Below are positions 17,416 through 26,312 of a stretch of DNA of 64,000 nucleotides, one piece after another. The notes beneath the pieces were generated by a model. The model searched no databases. It saw nothing but the letters and a program-made list of their open reading frames with translations, and was not told the origin of the DNA. The position numbers and the translations under genes were made by a program. Position 1 is the stretch's first letter, and each line of letters starts with the position of its first letter. The DNA is from CAIUGU01 sp965279735 (GTDB lineage Bacteria > Pseudomonadota > Gammaproteobacteria > Steroidobacterales > Steroidobacteraceae), in assembly GCA_965279735.1 (NCBI GenBank), contig OZ257260.1:186001-250000 (forward strand). Reading direction: 5' to 3'.

Positions 17416-17808
17416 GTGAACCCGACCATCGTGAAATACAACAAAGCGCAAGAAGAGGACACCCAGCGTATCTGCAATACCCTGGCCAAAGAGATCGACG
17501 GTGGCCTCGCTGGTGCCGAGAGCAAGATATGGCACGGCCACCCTGTCTGGTTTCTGGATGGCAATCCAATCGTGGGTTACAGCAAGCAGAAGCCCGGACT
17601 TCGGCTCATGTTCTGGAGCGGCGCGGATTTCGAGGAGCCGGCACTGGACGTCGTGGGCAAGAAATTCAAGGACGCTTCGATCTTCTACGATTCGCACACG
17701 GCCATCGATACGAGATCACTGCGTCGGTGGCTCAAGAAGGCCAAAGCAATTCAGTGGGACTACAAGAATGTCGTTCGCAGGAAGGGAAAGTTGGTGAGAT
17801 TGGTTTGA
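17416..17808 (+). CDS. DUF1801 (YdhG-like) domain protein
   Basis: A 130-residue cytoplasmic protein of the DUF1801 family. It shows the family core: an N-terminal helix, WHGHPVWFLDGNPIVGYS, the strand LRLMFWSGADF, and a C-terminal basic segment RRWLKKAKAIQWDYKN. Function is unknown. The GTG at 17416 is preceded by AGGAGA; eight codons upstream are in frame but lack a ribosome site. Confidence 0.82.
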   Translation: MNPTIVKYNKAQEEDTQRICNTLAKEIDGGLAGAESKIWHGHPVWFLDGNPIVGYSKQKPGLRLMFWSGADFEEPALDVVGKKFKDASIFYDSHTAIDTRSLRRWLKKAKAIQWDYKNVVRRKGKLVRLV

Positions 17809-17827
17809 AGCCGACGCCAGCGACTAC

Positions 17828-18352
17828 TCACGCAGCATTAAATAGCGCGACTAACCACTGGATGAAGGCGACCAGGATCCAGGCGGAAGCGCCCAGCAGC
17901 GCTAGCAGGAAGACGGCGCCCGCCACCACCACGGCCCAGCTCGAACTTCGAGTCTGATGGGGAGACCGCGTCCACCGCTCCAGCAACGCGTGATTGCGTG
18001 TGTGTGCCTTGAAAGCGAAGTCGAACAGGTCGCCCACGAAGGGTACGAGGCCCACGACGCCGTCGATCGCGAGGTTCATCACCATTCGTGCCTGCACAGC
18101 GACGGGGGCACCGAGTTGCCTGGCTACCCACAGGCCGTACATGCCCGCGAGCGAGCCGACCACATCTCCTAGTCCGGGAACGAGGCCGATGATGGCATCC
18201 AGCCCGAAGCGCCATTCGGTTCCTGGAACGCGGAATGCACGGTCTAGAAGATACGACAGTTTTGAAAGGTGCTCGACAGCGGGTTGTCGATCCGGAGCAT
18301 CGCGAGGAATGTATTCAGGGTCAGGGCGATTCAAAGGTCTCTCTTCAATCAT
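17828..18352 (-). CDS. DUF4112 membrane protein
   Basis: A 174-residue protein of the DUF4112 family. The conserved core is LLDRAFRVPGTEWRFGLDAI, IGLVPGLGDVVGS and GLVPFVGDLFDFAFKAHTRN, with two or three membrane segments and a C-terminal hydrophobic pair. Function unknown. Its start overlaps the end of the upstream acidic protein by 8 bases, so the two genes are likely co-translated. Confidence 0.85.
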   Translation of the reverse strand: MIEERPLNRPDPEYIPRDAPDRQPAVEHLSKLSYLLDRAFRVPGTEWRFGLDAIIGLVPGLGDVVGSLAGMYGLWVARQLGAPVAVQARMVMNLAIDGVVGLVPFVGDLFDFAFKAHTRNHALLERWTRSPHQTRSSSWAVVVAGAVFLLALLGASAWILVAFIQWLVALFNAA

Positions 18353-18698
18353 CGAGGCCGGCTTTCACGCGCGCCGCTTCCTCAATCTCTTCGTCTGTCA
18401 CCCCGAGTCGTGCCTCTTCCGCCTGGTCGAGACCGTCGCCAAGGCCAGCTCCATCCGCCCCAACGATTCTATCCGGGGCGATATCAGCCGAATTCTCACC
18501 GGATTCATCCTCGACGCTGCCGCGCTCGCCGGTGCCGTTCCGGTCACTGGTGCTGTCAAGTCCGCCGATGCCCATCATGTCTGCACCGGAGTCGGAACTG
18601 TCGCTGGGGCCGAGGGAGTGAATGCCATGACCCTTCTGCAGGGTGTTACCCGATTGATCAAGCAGCGAATCCAGATCAATGTCTCTTGTTGGGGCCAT
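18345..18698 (-). CDS. acidic Ser/Gly/Asp-rich protein of unknown function
   Basis: A 117-residue, very acidic, low-complexity protein (runs such as LGPSDSSDSGADMMG and IVGADGAGLGDGLDQAEEA) ending DEEIEEAARVKAGLDD. It is probably disordered. Similar acidic proteins occur in other proteobacteria without an assigned function. The ATG at 18698 is chosen for GAGGT upstream; a GTG at 18749 lacks one. It sits directly before and overlaps the DUF4112 gene. Confidence 0.65.
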   Translation of the reverse strand: MAPTRDIDLDSLLDQSGNTLQKGHGIHSLGPSDSSDSGADMMGIGGLDSTSDRNGTGERGSVEDESGENSADIAPDRIVGADGAGLGDGLDQAEEARLGVTDEEIEEAARVKAGLDD

Positions 18699-19054
18699 GG
18701 GATACCTCGATGGGAATTGTTTGTCGGCGGCAGTTGGATTTCCGGACACAATATCGCCGCAGGTACGTTAGACGGATAGACCCATTTTTCCTCGCCTCAG
18801 CGTAGGATTTGGCCTATCACGATTCAGATCGGGCCCGTCCGGGGCTGGCAGCCGCCGCGTCATTTAGGACGATCTCGCGATACCGTTAGGGACCCATGTT
18901 CAGGTCCGGTGGCCGGAGCGTCGTTCGGAGTCCCCCACCGTAGTGCTGCTCTTCCGCCGATACTCCCTCGTGAAATTTCGCCGTGTCCATCACGGTATCC
19001 GCGCAGGCTGCGACATATTCTGGGGGCAAGTATTCAGTTTGCCCGATTCCCTCG

Positions 19055-19486
19055 ATGGACCCCCAGACACTGCAAAGAGACCCCCTGGTACTCGCCAGCC
19101 TCGAAGCGCGCGCTTTGGAGGGAATGGCACGCGCCTTGTGTGAGCATTCCCGACAATTGCTGGTGGCGGCCCGCGGGCGCGGCGCGCTGAGCTCGCGGGA
19201 GGCAAATCTGCAGGTGGAAGTGTTCGCTGAGCGTTGCACTCAGGCCGGCGAGTTGCTCCAGTCTGGCGATGGACCCGTAAAGGAGTCGCGCATCGCAAGC
19301 CTCGAAAAGCTGGTCGGCGCACTTGAATGCTCTCGTGGCTATTTCAGGGGGCTGAACGACCTGGGCAGCGGAGTAAAGAAAGCAGACAAATATACTTCCC
19401 CTCTTGGTCGTTGGTTCTCGGTCGGCCGCGTCCGCGGTTTGCAATTCGTTCGTTCGATATCGCGGCCAACTTCTTTGGGCCGGTGA
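19055..19486 (+). CDS. possible helical protein of unknown function
   Basis: The frame from ATG 19055 encodes about 143 residues with amphipathic helices (LASLEARALEGMARALCEH, then EANLQVEVFAERCTQ). It could begin earlier at 18983. No ribosome site is clear and no family is recognised. A terminator-like hairpin in the same direction at 19619 mildly supports it. If it is not a gene, the whole stretch 18699-19744 is without one. Confidence 0.3.
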   Translation: MDPQTLQRDPLVLASLEARALEGMARALCEHSRQLLVAARGRGALSSREANLQVEVFAERCTQAGELLQSGDGPVKESRIASLEKLVGALECSRGYFRGLNDLGSGVKKADKYTSPLGRWFSVGRVRGLQFVRSISRPTSLGR

Positions 19487-19618
19487 GCTGATCGCGCTGC
19501 GAAGGGTCGGTCGTTACCTACAAGCGGTAGCGCCTTTGTCTGACCGTGCGCCTCCACTGCCTGTGAAAGCATCACTCCCGGCTGCCGACGTACCTCAATC
19601 GCGAGATTTCCGGAAGCC

Positions 19619-19657
19619 AAGCCCGAATCAGCACACAAAACTGGCTCGGGCTTTTTA
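19619..19657 (+). terminator. Rho-independent terminator
   Basis: AAGCCCGA (19619-19626) pairs with TCGGGCTT (19646-19653) and is followed by TTT. It would stop transcription coming from the left, either from the frame at 19055 or from an unannotated RNA in 19487-19657. Confidence 0.5.
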
Positions 19658-19744
19658 CTTCTTGCAAGCCCTGCGGAAGCTTTTGGAATCGCGGTCGTGC
19701 GTGAGGGTTTGGGAAGGCTTCGCTGCGATCCGGCTGCGGCGACT

Positions 19745-20509
19745 TTAGCGGGAGCAGCCTTTCCCGGCTTCCTCGAATCCGTCGAACAGGCGTCCGGCCT
19801 TGGCTCCGGCAAGCGTTTCCAGGCGGTGAGGCTGCCCTTTCTCGAGCGTGTAACGCGCAATCGTACCTAATGAACTCAAGTATTCCGTTTCCCGTTGCAT
19901 CTCCGCGTGCCAACGGTATTCGTCTGTTTCACCGACGTACGTGAACACGCAGAGCTTCGAGATCGCCCGCAGCTTGGCTTCAGTGGCCTCCCACATGTAG
20001 CCGGGGAAGGCCGTCACCGAGAGGAAATACTGCGGATTCGCTGCGGCGACATGGAAGGCGGCTATGCCCCCATTCGAGGGCCCTGCGATATGAAACTTCC
20101 CGTCCCGGATCTTGTACTCCGCGAGAATCATGTCCACGAATTGCGGGAAGATGCGCTCGCCGCCCTGGAAGAACAGATCGCCGCCGGGGGCGGCTGGCGC
20201 AATCACGATGTAGCCGCGCTTCTCGGCTTCGGCGCGAAAGTTCCGGTCGAGCGCGCCATCGATGGTGTTCATCGTTTGCGGGCCGCCGCCGAACACGAGT
20301 ATTGCCGGATACGCCTTCGCGGCATCGTACCCGTTCGGCAGCACGACCTTGTACTGCACCGTGGTTCCTGCAACCTGAGTCGTTCGCTCCAGCACCGCAG
20401 CTTGCAGAGGCTCGATTCCAGTCATGGCCCAGCCAAACATAACGGCCGGAATTGCCCACTTTGGTAGTGCAGAGAGGAGCGGCAATATTCCAGTCTTCAG
20501 GCTCGACAT
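19745..20509 (-). CDS. secreted alpha/beta hydrolase, PHB-depolymerase-like
   Basis: A 254-residue exported esterase. The nucleophile motif GPSNGG puts the serine at 145; FGGGPQT near 73-79 is the oxyanion region; YVGETDEY and GQPHRLET are candidate acid and histidine segments. The layout resembles polyhydroxybutyrate depolymerase/feruloyl esterase-like proteins. A signal region ends LQAAV. The ATG at 20509 has GGAAGGT upstream; the frame continues far upstream antisense to the Hsp70 gene and should not be used. Confidence 0.82.
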   Translation of the reverse strand: MSSLKTGILPLLSALPKWAIPAVMFGWAMTGIEPLQAAVLERTTQVAGTTVQYKVVLPNGYDAAKAYPAILVFGGGPQTMNTIDGALDRNFRAEAEKRGYIVIAPAAPGGDLFFQGGERIFPQFVDMILAEYKIRDGKFHIAGPSNGGIAAFHVAAANPQYFLSVTAFPGYMWEATEAKLRAISKLCVFTYVGETDEYRWHAEMQRETEYLSSLGTIARYTLEKGQPHRLETLAGAKAGRLFDGFEEAGKGCSR

Positions 20510-20690
20510 TTGGACCTTCCGGTGTTTTTCGTGTCGGGGATTGCGATCCGAATTCGCGTTCGAGTCTACATTGTCGCCCCAACGCACGCATCCAGCGGCC
20601 GGAGGCACTGGTGTCCTGTAATTCGGTTGCGGGCATAATCGCGACCCCTCGGAGGCGCTTCCCCCTCTGTCCGTTCGGTGAGATCCATAG

Positions 20691-21989
20691 ATGATTGCAG
20701 GCATCGACTTCGGCACCTCCAGTTGTTCGCTCGGCATATGGCATGAGGGCAGTCCGCGTTTGCTCGCGCTGGATGGCGAAAGCACGAGACTGGCGTCCGT
20801 CCTCCACGTGTCGAAGCGTAGCGAGCGACGCATCGAGGCCCATACGCTTGAGCAGGCCATGGCCGCTGGCCACCCGCTCGCGTTCGGGGACTCCGCGATC
20901 CGCACGCAGCTCGACGATCCGCTACTGGGATATTTCGTCAAGTCGCCGAAATCCTTCTTGGGGGCCGAGATCAAGCCCTCGCAGAGAATCCTGTTCGCGG
21001 AGATTGTCGCGAAGATGCTGGCGCACATCCGTCACGCGGCGGAAGCTCGGACAGGTGAGCCGATCAGCGACGTCGTACTCGGACGGCCCGTCAACTTCCA
21101 TGGCACGCGGGGCGAGCAGGGCAACGCCCAGGCTACGGCAATTCTGCAGGAGGCGGCCTCGCTCGCGGGCTTCCGCAATATCGAGTTCCTGCTGGAACCC
21201 ATTGCCGCTGCGCTCGACTACGAGCGATCCATCACGAGCGATCGTACGGTGCTCGTGCTGGATGCCGGTGGTGGCACGACGGATTGTTCTATGGTTCGCG
21301 TCGGTCCCTCTTATCGCGGACGGGCAGAACGCTCGGATTCCGTGCTGGGCAATGCCGGTACTCGTGTGGGTGGCATCGACATCGACATCAAGCTTGCGAT
21401 GCGCAGGATCATGCCGCTTCTGGGGTCGGACGATGTCCTCGATAGCGGGCTACCCATGCCCACGAGCCTTTTCTGGGCCGCAGCCGCGGTCAATGATGTC
21501 GCCACGCAGGCAGAGTTTTATTCGAAACGCACGGGTGTCCAGATCGATCAGTTGCAGAAGCAGGTGCGGGACACGACCCGGCTACGCCGCATCAAGACCG
21601 TCTACGATCAGCGGCTGACGTACCAGCTCAACCGCAGCGCCGAGCTTGCCAAGATCGAGCTCTCTGAACGCGAAGAGGCACAACTGGACCTCGACTATGT
21701 GGAGCGGGGCCTAAAGGGTGACGTCTCGTCACACGAATTCGAGATCGCGATCGAGCGCGAGCTCGCCGTTTTCGTTGCGCTGATGCGGGAAGTGGAAGCC
21801 CAGGCGCAAACGTCGCCCGACGTCGTGTACGTCACTGGCGGCACCGCCCGTTCACCGATCATCGAGCGCTACATCCGCAAGAATTTCCGGGATGTTCCAC
21901 TGGTCGTGGGGGATCTTTTTGGCAGCGTCACGTCCGGATTGACGACGTGGGCTGACCGTGTATTCCAGAAAGTGGAAACGCCTCAATGA
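20691..21989 (+). CDS. yegD: Hsp70-family chaperone YegD
   Basis: A 432-residue Hsp70-like protein with the nucleotide-binding domain but no DnaK-type substrate domain. The phosphate-1 loop is AGIDFGTSSCSLGIW, phosphate-2 is VLDAGGGTTDCSMV, and the adenosine motif is VYVTGGTARSPII. The length and DFGTSS variant match YegD, an orphan Hsp70 of unknown client. It is divergent from the esterase at 20509 and its stop overlaps the SGNH hydrolase gene by 7 bases on the other strand. Confidence 0.9.
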   Translation: MIAGIDFGTSSCSLGIWHEGSPRLLALDGESTRLASVLHVSKRSERRIEAHTLEQAMAAGHPLAFGDSAIRTQLDDPLLGYFVKSPKSFLGAEIKPSQRILFAEIVAKMLAHIRHAAEARTGEPISDVVLGRPVNFHGTRGEQGNAQATAILQEAASLAGFRNIEFLLEPIAAALDYERSITSDRTVLVLDAGGGTTDCSMVRVGPSYRGRAERSDSVLGNAGTRVGGIDIDIKLAMRRIMPLLGSDDVLDSGLPMPTSLFWAAAAVNDVATQAEFYSKRTGVQIDQLQKQVRDTTRLRRIKTVYDQRLTYQLNRSAELAKIELSEREEAQLDLDYVERGLKGDVSSHEFEIAIERELAVFVALMREVEAQAQTSPDVVYVTGGTARSPIIERYIRKNFRDVPLVVGDLFGSVTSGLTTWADRVFQKVETPQ

Positions 21990-22906
21990 CCCGCGGCACA
22001 ACGCTGCGGAGGGGCGGGGGTCGACAGCACAAGCGGGGCCGACGTCACCGTATTGCCTAGCTGCTCGAAGGCGACTTGCTGCAAGGCGTTGACGAGAGAT
22101 GTGGGCATGCCGAGCTCATAGCCTGAGCATTCGTTGTCGCCGAGCGAGCGAGGGTCGCGGCCGGTGAGGGTTCCGAAGATCACGAGCGCCTCGAGGTAGT
22201 AGCCGTGCGCGCTCGCGTGATAGTGGTCGTACGTCCATAAATCCACCTTGCCGGCTTCGATGCCGTCATAGGGGTTGGAGTCCGCAACGCCCGCTTGCAT
22301 CGCCCGGATCCACGCCTCACCCACCGGAATGACGGCTTTGAAATTCGAGGCTGCCGCCGCCTGGTCGTACGCAATCCGTACGTCCTTCGTCATGACCTCG
22401 ATGGACTTGCCTGCCCATGCGCCAGTCGCCGGATACACCTGATCGGCGCGGGCCCATGTCGCCATCGGATAGATGCTCACCTGCGCGTTCTTGCTGCGCA
22501 GGAACTCGGCCATCTGTTTCGTCGTGGCGATGAGCTTCGCCGGATCGCCGGGCTTGTCGAAATCGAGCGTGCTCTGGCCTTGCATGACGACGACATCCCA
22601 GGGCTGCTTGCCGATCGCGTCCAGCTTATTCTGCAGATGGAACTCGATGCCGCTGCCACCACGCGTCTCAAGGGAGATGTCGTAATCGAGGCCAGCCTGC
22701 TGCGTGAACGACTTGAACAGCGCCGGTACTCCGCCGATGCCTTCGCTGTTCAGGTCGGTGACAGTGTTTGCACGGTAGAACTTCACCGCCGAACCGGCGC
22801 CGTACGTGAAACTATTGCCGATGAACAGCAGGCTCGTGGCGGCCGAAGCCGCACACGAAGCCACACCGAGCAGACAACCGAAGACCAGCGACGTGACCGG
22901 TTTCAT
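21983..22906 (-). CDS. secreted SGNH-like hydrolase
   Basis: A 307-residue exported protein with the block I motif FIGNSFTYG (Ser32), Asn/Gly block residues in MQGQSTLDF and a C-terminal DHYHASAHGYYL that supplies the Asp/His pair. This fits an SGNH/DUF4886-like esterase acting in the periplasm. A signal peptide ends SAATS. The ATG at 22906 has GGAGAA upstream. It is 20 bases downstream of the SMP-30 gene on the same strand, so they form an operon. Confidence 0.8.
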   Translation of the reverse strand: MKPVTSLVFGCLLGVASCAASAATSLLFIGNSFTYGAGSAVKFYRANTVTDLNSEGIGGVPALFKSFTQQAGLDYDISLETRGGSGIEFHLQNKLDAIGKQPWDVVVMQGQSTLDFDKPGDPAKLIATTKQMAEFLRSKNAQVSIYPMATWARADQVYPATGAWAGKSIEVMTKDVRIAYDQAAAASNFKAVIPVGEAWIRAMQAGVADSNPYDGIEAGKVDLWTYDHYHASAHGYYLEALVIFGTLTGRDPRSLGDNECSGYELGMPTSLVNALQQVAFEQLGNTVTSAPLVLSTPAPPQRCAAGH

Positions 22907-22926
22907 TATGTTCTCCGGCCTTCCCG

Positions 22927-24045
22927 TTACTTGCCTCGGCCTTTGACTCCCGTGGCGAGCAGGGGAATGCTTTCGATCCACACCTTACGGTTGCCACTCA
23001 CGGTTGCTGCGGTCACGACGTACATGATTTTACGTTGCGGTCCGCCGATGGCCACACTGACGAGATTGCGGGAAGCAGGGATGGTGCCTAGGTGCTTGCC
23101 GTCCTTGTCAAAGACCTGCACGCCATTGACTGCCGTGACGTAGTAACGGCCTTGCGAATCGAAGGTAGCGCCGTCGCCGCCCCCGCCCTGGCCTTCCGCG
23201 AGACCGGTCCTGTCGAGATCCGCGAACTTGCGCTGGTTGCCGAGCTGGCCATCCGGGCCCACGTCGAAGATCGTGAGCGATCCGGCACTGGTGACAATGA
23301 CGTGCTTCTCGTCCGGGGTCAGGATGATGCCGTTGGTATTGAGGCGCGGGTTGCCGTCTTTCGCATCCTGCTTGGAGACGGTGCCGTTCGGAGCGGCGTA
23401 ATTGACGCCGGCCATGGTGAAGTAGATGCCGCCATTGTTGGCCGCCACTGCATCGTTGAGCACGCCGCCGATGCAATCGAGGGCATCGCCATTGGGGCCC
23501 TTGTCTGCCAGCACTTTCTTCTGCGGTGCCAGTTGCTCGATCGATGCATAGCCGTGCGCAACGCCGGACAATCCCGTGTACCCGCGATTCAATACGAAGA
23601 GCGCGCCCTTCGAATTCACGGCAGCGGAACCCGAGACATTGAGATCCGTGTACGGGAAGGTCACTTTGCCGTTCCGGTCGATCTTGCCGATCCGGCTCTC
23701 GTCGTTCTGCACGAACAGCATGCCGCCATCATCGGTCGCGATCAGTCCATCCGCATTGTTGCCGTCGACTTTGAAGACCTCGGTCCATCTGGCCCCCGCG
23801 GCGATGACGCCAGGAATGGCGCTCACGGTGTACTCCCGGGCGTCGAATGATTGCGGTGGTGCGGCGGGCGCTCCCCCCGCAGGACGGGCCGGTGTTTCAA
23901 GCGGCACTTTGCAGGCCTGCAGATAGTCCGCGGGTCTCCCCTGGGCGCCGGCGCCGAAGGGCGTTGGCTGGGCAGCAAACAACGCAGGCATCCACATCAG
24001 CCCGGTGGAGCCCGCAACAATGGCAAGTACCTTGATCGATTTCAT
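22927..24045 (-). CDS. secreted SMP-30/gluconolactonase-like propeller
   Basis: A 372-residue exported protein with SMP-30-type repeats: DGLIATDDGGMLFVQND, AVAANNGGIYFTMAG, PDEKHVIVTSAGSLTIFDV and DSQGRYYVTAVNGVQVFDKDG. Family members hydrolyse lactones with a bound divalent metal. The signal ends LFAAQP. GGGGGCAG precedes the ATG at 24045. First gene of an operon with the SGNH hydrolase, and divergent from the Tat alcohol dehydrogenase, suggesting a shared exported pathway; substrate unknown. Confidence 0.85.
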   Translation of the reverse strand: MKSIKVLAIVAGSTGLMWMPALFAAQPTPFGAGAQGRPADYLQACKVPLETPARPAGGAPAAPPQSFDAREYTVSAIPGVIAAGARWTEVFKVDGNNADGLIATDDGGMLFVQNDESRIGKIDRNGKVTFPYTDLNVSGSAAVNSKGALFVLNRGYTGLSGVAHGYASIEQLAPQKKVLADKGPNGDALDCIGGVLNDAVAANNGGIYFTMAGVNYAAPNGTVSKQDAKDGNPRLNTNGIILTPDEKHVIVTSAGSLTIFDVGPDGQLGNQRKFADLDRTGLAEGQGGGGDGATFDSQGRYYVTAVNGVQVFDKDGKHLGTIPASRNLVSVAIGGPQRKIMYVVTAATVSGNRKVWIESIPLLATGVKGRGK

Positions 24046-24198
24046 ATCTGCCCCCGAAGTTGGAATGTGGCCTGCCTGGGTTCGTGTACCCGGCAGCGGG
24101 GAAGTATAGCCGGGCCCCGGCCTTCGGTAAGAGACCCGGCAGATGGGCTCAACAAGCCATAGCCGGTACGATACGGTACGAAGACAGGGGGACGAAAA

Positions 24199-25527
24199 AT
24201 GAAGCGACGGGATCTCTTGAAGGGAGCCGCGGCGATCGGCGGTGCAGCAGCAGCCGCGACGCCGGTTGCAGGGCTGGGTGCGCAGGGCATGGCCGTACGA
24301 CCGGCCGACAACCAGGCCGGACGTCGATTCCGTGCGTATGTTCGTACGACTGCCGGAGCGAGCGTGCAGGAGGTTCGCATGCTGCCGCTGCGGGACAACA
24401 TGGTCGTTGTCCGCACCGAGGCTACGCAGTGCTGCTACACCATCGTCAACCAGGCGCTTGGAACCGGTCCGGTCGGCGGTGCCGGAGGTGCAGTGGCGGC
24501 GCGTATTCTTGGCCATGGCGGCGTGGGTGTCGTCGATGCCGTTGGATCCGCAGTGAGTCGAGTGCGTCCGGGCGACCGCGTGCTCATCACGAACACGCCG
24601 AATTGCGGCGAGTGCTACGACTGTCTCCGCGGCCGGGGCGACATTTGCCAGATGAATCCGTCGGCCGGCGAGCCGCTGGTACCGATTGCTGAGCTGCCTG
24701 ATGGCACGCCGGTCCATCAGCACAACAACACCGGCGGGTTCGCGGAGCTGATGATTACCTACGACTGGTACTGCGTGCCGGCACAGAGCACGGTTCCGGC
24801 GGCAGAGCTGGCGATGCTTGGCTGCGTCGGCGCTACGGGGCTGGGCGCGGTCACAACGTTCGTGCCCGTGGATTTCGGTGAAAGCGTGGTGGTGATGGGC
24901 GCGGGCCCCATCGGGTTGAGCGCCGTGCAGGGTGCCCGGATCAGGGGAGCGAACCCGATCATTTGCGTCGAGCCGATCGCAGAGCGCCGCGAGCTGGCGC
25001 GAAAGTTGGGCGCCACCGTCGTACTCGATCCGAACGTCGAGGGCGACAAGCTGGTCGCGCGGATACGTGAGCTCTTGTCAGGGCCACAGCGCCGGAAGCT
25101 CTTGGGCGGGCGGGACACTACGCCGAACTCCGACAGCCAAGGCGCCGACTTTGTCGTGGCTACCGTCGGCGCTGACATGGTTCCCCCTACCGTCGAGCGT
25201 GGTCCGGATCCGACCGCAATCCAGCCGACGGTGCAATCCTGGGAGATGACGCGCGCCGGCGGCCACCTCATTACGCTCGGCCTGCCGCGTGGCAACATCA
25301 GCCTGCCTGCCGGTGCCTGGTCGAATCGCGGACGGCATCATCATGCCGGTCAGTACGGCGGCGTGAATTCCAAAGCCGATGTGCCGCGCTTCATCAAGTT
25401 GATTGAGACCGGTGCCTTCGATGCCAAGTCCATCGTCACGGCAACGTACCCGCTCGAAAGAACGCGCGATGCGTTCCAGGCGGTGGGGGATCGGACCACA
25501 GTCTGCGCGGTGGTCACCTTCACGTAA
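24199..25527 (+). CDS. Tat-exported zinc alcohol dehydrogenase (MDR family)
   Basis: A 442-residue medium-chain dehydrogenase. KRRDLLKGAAAIGG at the N-terminus is a Tat signal. The structural zinc lobe is NCGECYDCLRGRGDIC, and the Rossmann motif is GAGPIGLSAVQGA. The usual GHEG motif is GHGGVG here, so the conserved glutamate is missing, and the first catalytic cysteine lies in ATQCCYTI. A Tat-exported NAD(P) enzyme would need its cofactor bound before export. It is divergent from the SMP-30 operon. It probably oxidises an alcohol or aldehyde; catalysis may be altered. Confidence 0.85.
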   Translation: MKRRDLLKGAAAIGGAAAAATPVAGLGAQGMAVRPADNQAGRRFRAYVRTTAGASVQEVRMLPLRDNMVVVRTEATQCCYTIVNQALGTGPVGGAGGAVAARILGHGGVGVVDAVGSAVSRVRPGDRVLITNTPNCGECYDCLRGRGDICQMNPSAGEPLVPIAELPDGTPVHQHNNTGGFAELMITYDWYCVPAQSTVPAAELAMLGCVGATGLGAVTTFVPVDFGESVVVMGAGPIGLSAVQGARIRGANPIICVEPIAERRELARKLGATVVLDPNVEGDKLVARIRELLSGPQRRKLLGGRDTTPNSDSQGADFVVATVGADMVPPTVERGPDPTAIQPTVQSWEMTRAGGHLITLGLPRGNISLPAGAWSNRGRHHHAGQYGGVNSKADVPRFIKLIETGAFDAKSIVTATYPLERTRDAFQAVGDRTTVCAVVTFT

Positions 25528-25573
25528 GAGAAAATTTGATTCGCCCCTATTCCATCGTTTCTGGAGAAGAGTC

Positions 25574-25972
25574 ATGCAAGCGAGCGGCGGTTGCCATTGC
25601 GGAGCGATCCGCTATTCGATTTCGGGAGATCCCGTGTATCACGCGATCTGTCACTGCAACGATTGCAGGAAAGCGAGCGGCGCGCCCGCCGTGTCGTGGG
25701 CGCTGTTCCCGAGCAGTGCGGTGAAGATCGAGGGTAACGCTAGCGTTTATGCCTCGTCGGCGCCGGCGCAGCGGCATTTCTGCGGGGCCTGCGGGACGAG
25801 CCTGTTCTACACAAATGAAACTACGTTTCCGGGCATGATCGACGTACAGAGTGCGACGCTTGATGACCCCAGTGCACTGCCGTTGCAGCTGGAGGTTCAG
25901 ACCGCCGAGCGCATCAGCTGGATGCCCATCGCCCATGTGCCGCAGTATGAACGCTATCCCAAGGCGCCGTAG
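25574..25972 (+). CDS. GFA/CENP-V family zinc protein
   Basis: A 132-residue member of the glutathione-dependent formaldehyde-activating (GFA) fold. The zinc cysteines are visible: Cys7 and Cys9 (GGCHCG), Cys26, Cys28 and Cys31 (ICHCNDCRK), and Cys70 and Cys73 (FCGACG). Family members bind zinc and sometimes act on S-hydroxymethylglutathione, but many are uncharacterised. The ATG at 25574 has GGAGAAG upstream. It follows the dehydrogenase by 46 bases, so may be cotranscribed. Confidence 0.9.
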   Translation: MQASGGCHCGAIRYSISGDPVYHAICHCNDCRKASGAPAVSWALFPSSAVKIEGNASVYASSAPAQRHFCGACGTSLFYTNETTFPGMIDVQSATLDDPSALPLQLEVQTAERISWMPIAHVPQYERYPKAP

Positions 25973-26001
25973 CGAAGTTTGCTTGCGCCAAACGTATGCG
26001 G

Positions 26002-26076
26002 TTATCGCAAACCCAGGAAGGACAACACCGCAACGATGACGACAACCAGACCTATGATGTAGATGATGTTTCTCAT
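26002..26076 (-). CDS. 24-residue membrane microprotein
   Basis: A short frame with AAGGAA seven bases before its ATG encodes MRNIIYIIGLVVVIVAVLSF and then four more residues (LGLR), ending TAA. It is a basic start followed by one membrane helix of about 17 residues. Small proteins with a similar pattern occur widely in proteobacteria. The function is unknown. It lies between the GFA gene and the dienelactone hydrolase. Confidence 0.65.
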   Translation of the reverse strand: MRNIIYIIGLVVVIVAVLSFLGLR

Positions 26077-26267
26077 GGATTTTCCTTGTAGGCGTTGAGC
26101 GCGACCGGCGAGCGCTATCGTACGAATCAGTGGGACAAGCGCCATCGGATGAACCGACGTGCTCGTTGTAGGTGTCGTCTGACTGCGATTGGGCGCCCGG
26201 TGTCAGCACCGAGAGCGAATGGTGCCGGTATGCGCGGTCGGGTTCGCGCGAAGGGGCGAGGCAGGGT

Positions 26268-26301
26268 GCTTCCGTGACGACACTCAAGTCGTCACGGAAG
26301 C
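26268..26301. terminator. perfect 14-bp hairpin downstream of the dienelactone hydrolase
   Basis: GCTTCCGTGACGAC (26268-26281) pairs exactly with GTCGTCACGGAAGC (26288-26301) around a six-base loop. It follows the minus-strand hydrolase gene by 12 bases. There is no T-run on either side, so it is a likely 3' end structure but not a textbook terminator. Confidence 0.5.
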
Positions 26302-26312
26302 CAAATAAACGC

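Noticed and set aside
19745..21028. A much longer version of the esterase starting at 21028
   Set aside because: The extra N-terminal part runs antisense to the Hsp70 gene. The ATG at 20509 has a ribosome site and signal peptide.
22927..24723. A 598-codon version of the SMP-30 propeller
   Set aside because: The extension overlaps the alcohol dehydrogenase start region antisense; the ATG at 24045 gives a proper signal peptide.
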